NCBI RefSeq assembly: GCF_003464085.1
Contig: NZ_QSDR01000040.1
Coordinates: 1 to 34,832, forward strand
Origin: Clostridium sp. AM58-1XD
GTDB lineage: Bacteria; Bacillota; Clostridia; Lachnospirales; Lachnospiraceae
Direction of reading: 5' to 3'
DNA length: 34,832 nucleotides
Under the pieces are notes generated by a model. It saw only the letters and a program-made list of their open reading frames with translations, had not been told where the DNA came from and did no database searches. A program made the position numbers and the translations under genes. Of the stretch, positions 8,456 through 17,315 are shown piece after piece; positions within the stretch are counted from its first letter, which is position 1; every line of letters starts with the position of its first letter.

Positions 8456-10159
8456 GTGCTGACAGTACGTGAACTGATATCGCTGCCGGAATTAAATAAT
8501 ATTTCCTGCGTTGTGGCGGAAAACTGGCTGGATACGGAAATATCCGGCTGCAGTGTGATGGAATTCAGCGAATCCATCCGCTGGGTAAAAAGAAAAGAGC
8601 TCGTACTTACCAGCGGGCGGGTGTTCGAGACGGATGAGCTCCTCCAGAGGCGTCTGATTGTAGAGCTGAAGGAGTGCGGCTGTGCGGCTCTTGGGGTAAA
8701 GGTAAGAGGCTTCTTAAAGGATATCCCCAGGGCGATGATAGAAGAAGCAAAAAATCAGCAGCTTCCGATTCTGGTAATCCCTTTTTATTATGCCTTTTCC
8801 AAGATTGGGGAAATTGTATATCACCGTTCGTTTCTTCAGTCCCTTACGGAAATTCAGCAGGGAGAAGTGCTGGTAGAAAGCCTGGGAACCATGTTTTTCC
8901 GTCATCTTGGGCTGGATGCCATGCTGAAAAAGCTGTCGATTGACACCGGCTATACCCTTATGGTAACAGACATCAAGTATAACATTATTTCTCTTCATAC
9001 ATCAGCGGAATACAGCCATATCTTTGCCAAGGGAACAGACACGGTCCTGGAACCTGTCTGGAACAGCAACTTTTTTACAGGAGCAGAACGAAAAGAAGGA
9101 CAGGTATACAGATATATTAATTTTAAAATAGACGGAAAACCATACCGTTTCTTTGTTCAGGCGCTTCCGGATTACAGCGGCTGTCTCTGCATACCGGTAG
9201 AACAGGGAGAATTAGATAAGGGGCTGCATCGGCTCATTGATAAGAGCGCCACGATCCTTGCACTGGAACTGGCCAGGGGCGAACATGTTCACAGAGGGGC
9301 GAGCAGCGATTATTTTCTGGATTTTTTAAGGGAAGATTCAGAAAAGGGGGAAATGGAGATTGTCCGCCTGTGCAGCATCTATGGATTTCCGTACCAGTAT
9401 AAACGCGTGTGTATTGTATTTAAGATCGATCAGGTAGAGAGTGATTATTCAAGGGAAAAAATAAAAGACGATTTTCAGAAAATTCTTTTTAAAGAATGGG
9501 GAAGAAATATACGAACCTATCTCTGTGCCGGAATTGGCGTGATGGCAGCATTTCTGATGTTTAAAGATGAAGTCAGCACGTTTCATGCAGAGCAGATGGC
9601 ACAGAAGAGCGCCATGTCTTTTGTGGAAGAGAAGAAAATAGATAATATTTTCATATCTGCCGGAATCAGCCGCTGCCACAAACGGGTATCCGGAATCCGC
9701 CAGGCATTTAGGGAGTGTATGGAAGCTCTGAATCTGAGGCAGCTTGAAGGTGGAACCAATACTGTTTTCCAGTACCAGGATGCAGTCGTTTATCATATGT
9801 TATGCCGGCTTTCCAGAGATGAGCTGAACAGCATTTATCAGGACAAGGTAAAAGTGCTGGGAGATTACGACAGGAAAAATGATACAAAACTTACGGAGAC
9901 ACTGAAAATATATTATGACAGCCATTTTAACATAACTGCGGCAGCAGAAAAGCTGTATATTCACAGGAATACCATGCGTCAGAGACTGGAAAAGATCAGC
10001 GAACTTCTCAATGCGGAGCCAGATCTGTCAGATTGTGGATATTCTCTTTATCTGGGCCTTTGTGTGTGGAGACTGCTCGTACAGAATCAGGAAAATGACG
10101 GAGATAACGGATATCTGCGGTTTACAGACGGAGAAGAGACAGGAGGACGGGAGCGTTGA
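8456..10159 (+). CDS. PucR family transcriptional regulator
   Basis: This 567-aa regulator has the PucR architecture. An N-terminal PucR ligand-sensing domain occupies about residues 1-130 (LTVRELISLPELN..., VLTSGRVFETDE, LPILVIPF). A middle GGDEF-like region of the CdaR type follows, and the C-terminal PucR-type helix-turn-helix has ITAAAEKLYIHRNTMRQRL at about residues 504-522. The family controls purine, allantoin or related catabolic operons. The start is GTG at 8456 with a purine-rich AGAGGTAGAG upstream. It stops one base into the probable TTG start of the second M20 gene, so the two look translationally coupled. Its likely targets are the flanking amidase and symporter genes (inference from position). 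Confidence 0.88.
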   Translation: MLTVRELISLPELNNISCVVAENWLDTEISGCSVMEFSESIRWVKRKELVLTSGRVFETDELLQRRLIVELKECGCAALGVKVRGFLKDIPRAMIEEAKNQQLPILVIPFYYAFSKIGEIVYHRSFLQSLTEIQQGEVLVESLGTMFFRHLGLDAMLKKLSIDTGYTLMVTDIKYNIISLHTSAEYSHIFAKGTDTVLEPVWNSNFFTGAERKEGQVYRYINFKIDGKPYRFFVQALPDYSGCLCIPVEQGELDKGLHRLIDKSATILALELARGEHVHRGASSDYFLDFLREDSEKGEMEIVRLCSIYGFPYQYKRVCIVFKIDQVESDYSREKIKDDFQKILFKEWGRNIRTYLCAGIGVMAAFLMFKDEVSTFHAEQMAQKSAMSFVEEKKIDNIFISAGISRCHKRVSGIRQAFRECMEALNLRQLEGGTNTVFQYQDAVVYHMLCRLSRDELNSIYQDKVKVLGDYDRKNDTKLTETLKIYYDSHFNITAAAEKLYIHRNTMRQRLEKISELLNAEPDLSDCGYSLYLGLCVWRLLVQNQENDGDNGYLRFTDGEETGGRER

Positions 10160-11398
10160 CGACAGATCGAATGACGGACAAAAAAAAGGCTTTATGACAG
10201 GCTGTATGAGCTGGGAGACATCGGAATAAGGGAAGATGGAGGGCTGTACTGCCTGGCTCTAACAACAATTGAAATGACGACCCTGGAACTGGTGGCCTCT
10301 TATATGGAAGAGGCTGGACTTGAAGTTCGGTTTGACAAGGCGGGAAATCTTATTGGAAGACTGGAGGGCAGCGACCCGGATGCGGCAGCAGTCTTGACCG
10401 GCTCTCATGTAGACAGTGTATACGGAGGAGGGATTTTTGACGGCCGTCTTGGAATACTGGGTGGAATTGAAGCGGCGGCAGCGATCAGACAGAGGAACAT
10501 CCCTCACAGGTCTCCCATAGAGGTATGCGTGTTCCGGGATCAGGAAGGAGTCCGATTCAGTGGTTCCTACTGTGGCTCCGCCTATATGACAGGGACGAAC
10601 CGGAAGGATACGCTGCTTTGCATAGATAAGCAGGGAGTGACGATCAAAGAGGCACTGAGAAGACTGGGAATCAATCCGGATACGGTAGAAGAGGCCAGGC
10701 TGCCGGAGGGATATGCCAAGGCATTTGTGGAGCTTCATATCGAACAGGGACGGATTCTGGAACGGGCAGGACTTCCGGTTGGGGTTGTTACAGGAATACA
10801 ATCCCAGATCAGAGGAAAGTTTATTTTTAAAGGCCAGTTTTCCCACGGCGGAACGGTGAGAATGGAGGACAGGCACGACGCGCTGATGGCAGCGGCGGAG
10901 GTGATGCTGGAACTGGAAAAAATAACAAAACAGAAGAAGACGGCTGTTGTCACCATCGGCAGTGTGGAAGTGAAGCCAGGAAGCATCAATACGGTTCCGG
11001 GAAGGGTCGAGTTTACTGTGGACGCCAGGGACAAATCTCCTGAAATCAGAGACAGTATATTAAAAAAGACATATCAGACGGGACAGGAAATCTGTGAACG
11101 ACGGGGAGTCTCCATGGAGTTTTATCCCTTCAGCGCAGGAAGTGACTGGGTATCCTGCGAGGAAGACCTGCAGGATGTAATCGGGCAGGCTATGACAGAA
11201 TGCGGGATCGCTCCATTCCATCTTGTCAGTATGGCAGGCCATGACAGTGGGCGTTTCGCAAAAATGTGCCCCGTTGGTATGATCTTCGTACGCTCCAAAG
11301 AAGGGAGAAGCTTTTGCAAAGAGGAATGGAGCAGTGAAGATGACTGCGGACTGGGAGCGGAAATCCTGTGCAAGACCCTGATCCACCTGGCAAAATAG
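10156..11398 (+). pseudogene. Second M20 hydantoinase/carbamoylase-like gene: frameshifted, active-site residues lost
   Basis: This is a paralog of the amidase at 6594-7823. An AGGAGG at 10141-10146 serves a TTG at 10156 (or an ATG at 10171), but the run of eight A at 10180-10187 throws the frame into a stop. With seven A the N-terminus reads KKRLYDRLYELGDIGIREDGG, matching the paralog, for 408-413 aa. The uninterrupted part starts at 10274 (374 aa). The catalytic DEEG motif is DQEG and the final zinc-ligand His motif (LSHNGAE in the paralog) reads RSFCKEE. The first His, Asp, ligand Glu and HIEQG are kept. A pseudoenzyme, an altered metal site or a decaying gene are all possible. Confidence 0.78.
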
Positions 11399-11452
11399 GA
11401 ATAAGGGGCGCAAATCTAAACGGACGGGACACGTTCATCCACTGAAAGCCGT

Positions 11453-12322
11453 TTACAGGATCGGAATCCAATATTCAATTAAGCTTTTCCCATCGGAATC
11501 GACCTGTTCCCCGTATTTGGCAAAATCGTATTTAGCAGATTCATTCAAACGGCAGGTAGACTGAGGAAACCATACTTTATAGATATAATCGGCAACGGGT
11601 TGCAGGCTGTCCTGGCTGCAGCCCCGAAACTGGAACACGACATATCTGCCTGCGGGCAGTTCTTTTGTTACCATTCCTTTTGGTATGCCAAGAAAGGAGC
11701 TCACTTCTGCTGCGGCGTAATAGTCAAAGGCCGGCTGACTCCCCGTGTCAGATATCCAGGATGAATAATCATTCAAACCGGTTAAATAATCCATATCGGT
11801 TCTGCCATATATGAGCCGTTTATTGGAATGCAGTTTTTTCCAGCACCTTCCTATGCCGTAAAAACCGAACCGCGTGTGAAAGGTGTATCCAGCCAGCATG
11901 ATTTTATCTGAATCAACCGTTTTAACGTCCAAAATCATATCTCCTCTCAACTGCTTATTTCCGTCGGCGCAGAATTTTAACTGGACAGGGTAAAAGTCTT
12001 TTTTCTTGCGGAATGCCCTGGGGCTGCATTTGAACAGCGACTTAAATCCTACATGAAAAGAACGCTGCGTCTCGTATCCGGCGCACAGAGCGATCTCCAG
12101 TATCGGCTTGTCCGAGTAAACGAGCTGTCTTGCCGCCTCCGTCAGCCTTCGGCGCTGTACATAGCGGTGGACAGGAAATCCTACAATGTTCAAAAACATT
12201 CTGTGCAGATGGTATTTTGAGTAGCCGGCCTGCCCGGCAAGTCGTTCCAGATCCAACTGGTCCTCCAGGTGGTCTTCGATATATTCAACCACCTGTTCCA
12301 CGATTTTTATATTGTTATCCAT
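11453..12322 (-). CDS. AraC family regulator with GyrI-like effector domain
   Basis: This 289-aa protein starts at the ATG at 12322, which follows GGAGGTATC on the minus strand; a longer reading to 12370 lacks a ribosome site. The N-terminal ~110 residues form the two AraC helix-turn-helix units (LERLAGQAGYSKYHLHRMF and ILEIALCAGYETQRSFHVGFK). The C-terminal ~170 residues resemble GyrI/Rob-type small-molecule binding domains, ending YDFAKYGEQVDSDG...EYWIPI. Such proteins typically sense lipophilic or cationic compounds and control efflux. It is divergent from two MATE genes with a 97-bp shared intergenic region, so it probably regulates them. Confidence 0.88.
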   Translation of the reverse strand: MDNNIKIVEQVVEYIEDHLEDQLDLERLAGQAGYSKYHLHRMFLNIVGFPVHRYVQRRRLTEAARQLVYSDKPILEIALCAGYETQRSFHVGFKSLFKCSPRAFRKKKDFYPVQLKFCADGNKQLRGDMILDVKTVDSDKIMLAGYTFHTRFGFYGIGRCWKKLHSNKRLIYGRTDMDYLTGLNDYSSWISDTGSQPAFDYYAAAEVSSFLGIPKGMVTKELPAGRYVVFQFRGCSQDSLQPVADYIYKVWFPQSTCRLNESAKYDFAKYGEQVDSDGKSLIEYWIPIL

Positions 12323-12383
12323 GCGATACCTCCATTTATAACATAAAGTATACCAGAAAAAAGAATACATATTTTCACAAATC

Positions 12384-12412
12384 TTGCATTAATGTAAAAT
12401 TGCGTCTATAAT
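12384..12412 (+). promoter_or_regulatory. Promoter of the MATE operon, possibly leaderless
   Basis: TTGCAT (12384-12389), a 17-bp spacer and a perfect TATAAT (12407-12412) form a strong sigma-A type promoter. Transcription would start at about 12418-12420, which is the ATG of the first MATE gene. No Shine-Dalgarno sequence precedes that ATG. Confidence 0.7.
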
Positions 12413-12419
12413 AACGGAT

Positions 12420-13772
12420 ATGAAAAAGACAGTCGATTTATTAAATGGGAAAATTTTGTCGTCATTGGCGGAGCTTGCTGTTCCGATTATGGCGACTTCT
12501 CTTGTCCAGATGGCCTATAATCTGACCGATATGGCCTGGATCGGGAGAGTTGGAAGTTCAGCCGTTGCCTCTGTTGGCTCGGCGGGTATGTATACGTGGC
12601 TTTCTTCAGGTGTGGTCATGCTGGCAAAAATGGGAGGACAGGTAAAAGTGGCCCATTCCCTGGGAGAAGGCAGAATAAAAAAAGCGGCTCAATATGGAAA
12701 AGGAGCGATTCAGCTTGCAGTTTTTCTGGCGGTTTTATACGGATTAATTATGGTTTTGTTTGCCAGACAGCTGATTGGCTTTTTTGGACTGAGCAGTCCG
12801 CAGATTATCAACGATGGGGTGGGGTATCTCAGGATTGCAGGCGGACTGATCATATTTGCATTCCTGAATCAGACGCTCACCAGCCTCTTTACGGCGATTG
12901 GGGACAGCAAAACGCCGTTTCTCGCGAATTTTGCAGGTCTTATCGCCAACATGATTCTGGATCCAATGCTCATATTTGGCATCGGTATTTTTCCCAGGCT
13001 GGGCGCTGTTGGAGCGGCAGCAGCTACGGTAACAGCCCAGTCTGTTGTAACGCTTCTGATGATCGCCTCGGTAAAAAGGGACAGGATATTGTTTGACAAG
13101 ATAAAGATATGGGAAAAGACGCCGGCGCCCTATCTGTGGACCATGGTGAAGATCGGATTTCCATCATCCGTCCAGGAAACGCTGTACTGTGCCATTTCCA
13201 TGGTACTGACCAGATTTGTTGCCTCCTGGGGCGATGCGGCCGTTGCGGTACAGAGAGTCGGCGGCCAGGTCGAATCCATCTCCTGGATGACAGCAGAAGG
13301 ATTTGGTACGGCCATCAATGCGTTTGTCGGTCAGAATTACGGCGCGAAAAAGTACGGAAGGCTGAAGAAAGGGTATTTCACGGCAGCCAGGATGATGTTT
13401 GTATGGGGACTCTTTACAACATGTGTGCTTGTGTTTTTTAACGAGCCGATTTTCCGCCTGTTTATCCATGAGGCAGATGTCGTTCCGAAGGGAATGGACT
13501 ACTTAAAAATCATTGGGTACGGACAGATGTTTATGTGTCTGGAGCTGATGACGGTGGGAGCTCTGGCGGGAATGGGGAAGACGCTGGTAAGCTCCTGCAT
13601 CAGCATCACCCTGACGTCATCCAGAATTCCGCTCGCCTTTCTGTTCGGCGCAACTGCGCTGGGACTGAACGGAGTGTGGTGGGCGCTTACGGTTTCCAGC
13701 ATTCTGAAGGGAATCGTATTTTGCAGTGCATTTATATACATTTTGAGTAAACTGCCGAAGGGGGATACGTGA
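12420..13772 (+). CDS. MATE family efflux transporter (first of two)
   Basis: This 450-aa integral membrane protein of the multidrug and toxic compound extrusion family has about 12 predicted transmembrane segments in two pseudo-symmetric halves. It exports cationic or amphipathic compounds in exchange for Na+ or H+. The N-terminus KKTVDLLNGKILSSLAELAVPIMA is typical and argues for the ATG at 12420, although no ribosome site precedes it. Other family segments are MAYNLTDMAWIGRVG, TAIGDSKTPF and GLIANMILDPMLIFG. Its stop overlaps the start of the second MATE gene (TGATG), so they form one operon, probably under the divergent AraC/GyrI-like regulator. The two proteins could act singly or as a pair. 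Confidence 0.92.
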   Translation: MKKTVDLLNGKILSSLAELAVPIMATSLVQMAYNLTDMAWIGRVGSSAVASVGSAGMYTWLSSGVVMLAKMGGQVKVAHSLGEGRIKKAAQYGKGAIQLAVFLAVLYGLIMVLFARQLIGFFGLSSPQIINDGVGYLRIAGGLIIFAFLNQTLTSLFTAIGDSKTPFLANFAGLIANMILDPMLIFGIGIFPRLGAVGAAAATVTAQSVVTLLMIASVKRDRILFDKIKIWEKTPAPYLWTMVKIGFPSSVQETLYCAISMVLTRFVASWGDAAVAVQRVGGQVESISWMTAEGFGTAINAFVGQNYGAKKYGRLKKGYFTAARMMFVWGLFTTCVLVFFNEPIFRLFIHEADVVPKGMDYLKIIGYGQMFMCLELMTVGALAGMGKTLVSSCISITLTSSRIPLAFLFGATALGLNGVWWALTVSSILKGIVFCSAFIYILSKLPKGDT

Positions 13773-15151
13773 TGGGGAAAATTAAAACACAGGAAGAAAA
13801 ATACAGGCAGATGATAGAAACGCCCGTATCCAAGCTGATTCCCGGGCTCGCAGTGCCGACGATTATCAGCATGCTCGTCACATCAATTTACAATATGGCG
13901 GATACGTTTTTCGTCAGCCAGATTGGGACCAGCGCATCAGGAGCCGTCGGAGTTATCTTTTCGGCAATGGCAATGATCCAGGCCCTCGGATTCGGACTGG
14001 GAATGGGCAGCGGCAATTATATTTCCCGTTCTCTCGGCAATAAAAATATGGGAGAGGCCGGTAAAGCGGCTTCTACAGCATTTTTTACCGCAATGCTGCT
14101 TGGCATTGTGATTGCGGTGGCAGGAAATGTATTCCTGCGCCCCCTTGTCGTATTTTTGGGGGCTACGAAAACAATCGTACCGTTTGCGGAAGATTATGCG
14201 AAATATATTCTCATGGCCGCTCCGTTTATGATGTGCTCGTTTGTTATGAACAACATACTGCGGGCTCAGGGAAATGCCATGTACGCCATGGTGGGGATTA
14301 CGGCAGGAGGAATCCTGAATATGATCCTGGATCCTATTTTTATTTTTGGAATGGGGCTGGGAACGGCAGGCGCGGCACTGGCTACAGGACTGAGCCAGAT
14401 TATCAGCTTTTTGATCCTTCTGTTCCAGAGCAATCTGAGGAACGACTGCCTGAGCTTCCGGTTCCGTGATTTTGCTCCATCCTTTAAAATGTATGGTAAA
14501 ATCTTTCATGCAGGGCTGCCCTCATTTGCCAGGCAGTCCATTGCCAGCATATCTGTGATCATCCTGAACGTAGCCGCAGGGCCTTTTGGAGATGCGGCGA
14601 TTGCAGCTATGTCTATCGTCAACCGCTTCATGCTCTTTATCAATTCTACTCTGATCGGTTTCGGACAGGGATTTCAGCCTGTGTGCGGATTTAATTTCGG
14701 AGCCAGGCGGTATGACCGCGTGCTGGAGGCCTACTGGTTCTGTGTGAAGGTGGCCGTGATCCTTCTGACGACTCTGGGCGTTGTATTTATCGGATTCAGC
14801 AGAGGGATTATCACGCTGTTCCGAAGGGAGGACCTGGAGGTAATCGAGATCGGTACGCTGGCTCTTCGGGTGCAGCTGCTGACTCTGCCGATCCAGGCCT
14901 GGGTAACCATGGTAAACATGCTGTCCCAGTCCATCGGATACGGATTCCGTTCTGCCCTTGTATCGATCGGGCGGCAGGGGATTTTCCTGATTCCAGCCCT
15001 TCTGATCATGCCTCCGGTTTGGGGAATTCTGGGTATACAGATGGCACAGCCGGTAGCGGATGTGTGTACTTTTGTTCTTGCGTGCGTAGTTGTAAAGGGG
15101 ATTCTGAAGGAGCTGAACGATATGAGGGATGCCGTGGGAAAGCCGGCTTAG
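13772..15151 (+). CDS. MATE family efflux transporter (second of two)
   Basis: This 459-aa MATE transporter has about 12 transmembrane segments. It starts at the ATG at 13772, which overlaps the previous stop; a GTG one codon upstream is also possible. Family segments include PVSKLIPGLAVPTIISMLVTS, YNMADTFFVSQIG, GITAGGILNMILDPIFIFG and QGFQPVCGFNFGARRY. It clearly differs from the gene before it, so this is an old pair rather than a fresh duplication. Translational coupling suggests co-expression. Substrates are unknown; drug, dye or bile-derived compounds are possible. Confidence 0.92.
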   Translation: MGKIKTQEEKYRQMIETPVSKLIPGLAVPTIISMLVTSIYNMADTFFVSQIGTSASGAVGVIFSAMAMIQALGFGLGMGSGNYISRSLGNKNMGEAGKAASTAFFTAMLLGIVIAVAGNVFLRPLVVFLGATKTIVPFAEDYAKYILMAAPFMMCSFVMNNILRAQGNAMYAMVGITAGGILNMILDPIFIFGMGLGTAGAALATGLSQIISFLILLFQSNLRNDCLSFRFRDFAPSFKMYGKIFHAGLPSFARQSIASISVIILNVAAGPFGDAAIAAMSIVNRFMLFINSTLIGFGQGFQPVCGFNFGARRYDRVLEAYWFCVKVAVILLTTLGVVFIGFSRGIITLFRREDLEVIEIGTLALRVQLLTLPIQAWVTMVNMLSQSIGYGFRSALVSIGRQGIFLIPALLIMPPVWGILGIQMAQPVADVCTFVLACVVVKGILKELNDMRDAVGKPA

Positions 15152-15293
15152 GCGGACCTGTGGGAGGAAAAAAGGTATGGACAAAATCGACATTTTGTGA
15201 GAAAATGAAACCAAGTGTGACGTGATAAAATTAACAAATCCGTCAGCTGCTCAAATTACTTTTCGAAATTACATATTTGAAAGGAGTTTTAAC

Positions 15294-15986
15294 ATGATTT
15301 ATTCACATGAAGTAGAAGAAATGTGTACAGTAGCGCAGGGCGTTAATCATGGTGCTGCCCCAATTCCGGAAGAAGCAAAATGGGTACAGTCCAAGGAAAT
15401 TAAAGACATCTCTGGTTTAACTCACGGTGTAGGCTGGTGTGCTCCACAGCAGGGTGCATGTAAGCTCACATTAAACGTTAAAGAAGGCATTATTCAGGAG
15501 GCTCTGATCGAGACTCTGGGATGTTCTGGTATGACACACTCCGCAGCTATGGCAGCAGAGATTTTACCAGGAAGAACAGTTCTGGAAGCTCTGAACACAG
15601 ACCTTGTATGTGATGCAATTAATACAGCCATGAGAGAGTTATTCTTACAGATCGTTTACGGAAGAACACAGAGTGCATTCTCTGAAGACGGACTTCCAAT
15701 CGGCGCAGGTCTGGAAGACTTAGGCAAGGGACTCCGTTCTCAGGTTGGTACCATGTACGGTACTTTAAAGAAAGGTCCTCGTTATCTGGAGATGGCAGAG
15801 GGATATGTAACAGGTATCGCTCTGGACGAAGAAGATCAGATTATCGGATACCAGTATGTGAACCTTGGCAAGATGACAGATTTCATCAAGAAGGGCGACG
15901 ACGCGAATACAGCTTACGAGAAGGCAAAAGGCCAGTACGGCCGTGTTGATGGCGCTGCAAAAATCATCGACCCAAGACAGGAATAA
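15294..15986 (+). CDS. Iron-sulfur cluster assembly scaffold-like protein
   Basis: This 230-aa protein starts at the ATG at 15294 behind AAGGAG; an in-frame reading from 15222 has no ribosome site. It resembles the IscU/NifU N-terminal scaffold fold, with conserved Cys in GVGWCAPQQGACKLTLNV and LGCSGMTHSAAMA. It lacks a strict IscU three-Cys arrangement, so cluster scaffolding is inferred from family resemblance, not shown. It is followed 90 bp later by the GGGtGRT gene, a pairing I recognise from Firmicutes. Codon use (GGT, GCT, frequent AAG) looks like that of a highly expressed gene. The biological role of the pair is not established to my knowledge. Confidence 0.82.
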   Translation: MIYSHEVEEMCTVAQGVNHGAAPIPEEAKWVQSKEIKDISGLTHGVGWCAPQQGACKLTLNVKEGIIQEALIETLGCSGMTHSAAMAAEILPGRTVLEALNTDLVCDAINTAMRELFLQIVYGRTQSAFSEDGLPIGAGLEDLGKGLRSQVGTMYGTLKKGPRYLEMAEGYVTGIALDEEDQIIGYQYVNLGKMTDFIKKGDDANTAYEKAKGQYGRVDGAAKIIDPRQE

Positions 15987-15993
15987 TCCATTG

Positions 15994-16010
15994 GAAAGCC
16001 ATGGGCTTTC
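15994..16010 (+). other. Small hairpin between scaffold-like and GGGtGRT genes
   Basis: GAAAGCC (15994-16000) pairs with GGCTTTC (16004-16010) just after the stop codon. No T-run follows, so it is not a clear terminator. It could mark mRNA processing or 3' protection between the two cistrons. Confidence 0.45.
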
Positions 16011-16076
16011 GGACAATCCCTGCATAAAACGTACATTAACCAGGTAATAGATAATATTAAGGAGGATAATAGAATC

Positions 16077-17087
16077 ATGGCATTATTTGAATCTTATGAG
16101 AGAAGAATTGATAAAATCAATTCCGTATTAAATAGCTATGGCATTGCTTCCATTGAAGAAGCTGAGAAAATCACAAAAGACGCAGGTCTGGATGTATATG
16201 ATCAGGTTAAGAAAATTCAGCCGATCTGCTTCGAGAACGCTTGCTGGGCTTACGTTGTTGGCGCTGCAATCGCAATCAAGAAAGACTGTAGAAGAGCTGC
16301 TGACGCTGCTGCTGCAATCGGTGAAGGCCTTCAGGCTTTCTGTATTCCAGGTTCTGTTGCTGACCAGAGAAAAGTTGGTTTAGGACATGGTAACTTAGGA
16401 AAAATGCTTCTGGAAGAAGAAACAGACTGCTTCTGCTTCCTGGCTGGTCACGAGTCCTTTGCAGCTGCTGAAGGTGCAATCGGAATCGCTGAGAAGGCTA
16501 ATAAAGTTCGCCAGAGACCTCTGCGCGTTATCCTGAACGGTTTAGGAAAAGACGCTGCTCAGATCATCGCAAGAATCAACGGATTTACATACGTAGAGAC
16601 TCAGTATGACTACTACACAGGCGAGTTAAAGGAAGTATTCCGCAAGGCATACTCTGACGGAGCCCGTGCAAAGGTTAACTGCTACGGTGCAAACGACGTT
16701 CGCGAAGGCGTTGCAATCATGTGGAAGGAAGGCGTTGACGTTTCCATTACCGGTAACTCCACCAACCCGACAAGATTCCAGCATCCGGTAGCAGGTACAT
16801 ACAAGAAGGAATGTATGGAAGCAGGAAAGAAGTATTTCTCCGTAGCTTCCGGCGGCGGTACTGGCCGTACACTTCATCCGGACAACATGGCAGCAGGCCC
16901 TGCTTCCTACGGTATGACAGATACATTAGGACGTATGCACTCTGACGCTCAGTTTGCTGGTTCTTCTTCCGTACCGGCTCACGTAGAGATGATGGGCTTA
17001 ATCGGCGCAGGAAACAACCCGATGGTTGGTATGACGGTGGCTGTCGCAGTTGCCATTGAGGAAGCCTCTAAAGCTGGAAAATTTTAA
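16077..17087 (+). CDS. GGGtGRT protein
   Basis: This 336-aa protein carries the name-giving motif GGGTGRT in SVASGGGTGRTLHPDN (motif near residue 260). The start ATG lies behind AAGGAGGA. The family is conserved in anaerobic Firmicutes and other anaerobes and is commonly found beside the scaffold-like gene seen immediately upstream, but its function is unknown. No signal peptide or transmembrane segment is evident, so it should be cytoplasmic. Conserved-looking stretches include VLNGLGKDAAQIIARINGF and the C-terminal MVGMTVAVAVAIEE. Codon use suggests high expression. The last codons (AIEEASKAGKF) are echoed as short remnants between the downstream modules, so the gene's 3' end is a junction for duplication or insertion. 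Confidence 0.88.
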   Translation: MALFESYERRIDKINSVLNSYGIASIEEAEKITKDAGLDVYDQVKKIQPICFENACWAYVVGAAIAIKKDCRRAADAAAAIGEGLQAFCIPGSVADQRKVGLGHGNLGKMLLEEETDCFCFLAGHESFAAAEGAIGIAEKANKVRQRPLRVILNGLGKDAAQIIARINGFTYVETQYDYYTGELKEVFRKAYSDGARAKVNCYGANDVREGVAIMWKEGVDVSITGNSTNPTRFQHPVAGTYKKECMEAGKKYFSVASGGGTGRTLHPDNMAAGPASYGMTDTLGRMHSDAQFAGSSSVPAHVEMMGLIGAGNNPMVGMTVAVAVAIEEASKAGKF

Positions 17088-17169
17088 ATAATGCTGATAG
17101 AATAAGATGTTTTGGAAATTTTGAGTGTGTTTGGTGGTTGGAATAAATGTTTTGATAATTAATAAACTA

Positions 17170-17201
17170 TTGACATTTTCACTTCCTTGACGTAATATAA
17201 T
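17170..17201 (+). promoter_or_regulatory. Promoter of small RNA 1
   Basis: TTGACA (17170-17175) is followed by TAATATAAT. The -10 can be read as TAATAT with a 17-bp spacer or TATAAT with a 20-bp spacer. The same arrangement is kept in all three modules. Confidence 0.8.
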
Positions 17202-17206
17202 GTTAG

Positions 17207-17281
17207 CAGAGAAAAGTGGTTGTGTCCACTGGACGCAAAGCGAAACCCCAAGGAGGTGCAACTCCTTGGGGTTTCTTTTTC
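17207..17281 (+). ncRNA. Candidate antitoxin small RNA 1
   Basis: The predicted RNA is about 75 nt, from the promoter at 17170-17201 to a strong terminator with a 14-bp perfect stem (GAAACCCCAAGGAG at 17242-17255, CTCCTTGGGGTTTC at 17262-17275) and a T tract. Its 5' part (17209-17237, containing AGAAAAGTGGTTGTGT and CACTGGACGCA) nearly repeats the antisense of the peptide's translation start at 17379-17410. It can therefore pair in trans with the peptide mRNA start, and at the shared terminator region. This is the layout of Fst/par RNAII. There is no ORF of note in it. Confidence 0.75.
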
Positions 17282-17315
17282 CTTTTGAAGAGGAATAACT
17301 TAGGCAGACTGTTGG

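Noticed and set aside
11417..11455. Hairpin TAAACGG/CCGTTTA between the second M20 gene and the AraC gene
   Set aside because: It has a seven-base stem with a long loop and no T-run. It is too weak to call as a terminator.
13937..15214. Long minus-strand open frames opposite the second MATE gene
   Set aside because: They are antisense to a clear membrane-protein gene and show no recognisable domain or ribosome site.
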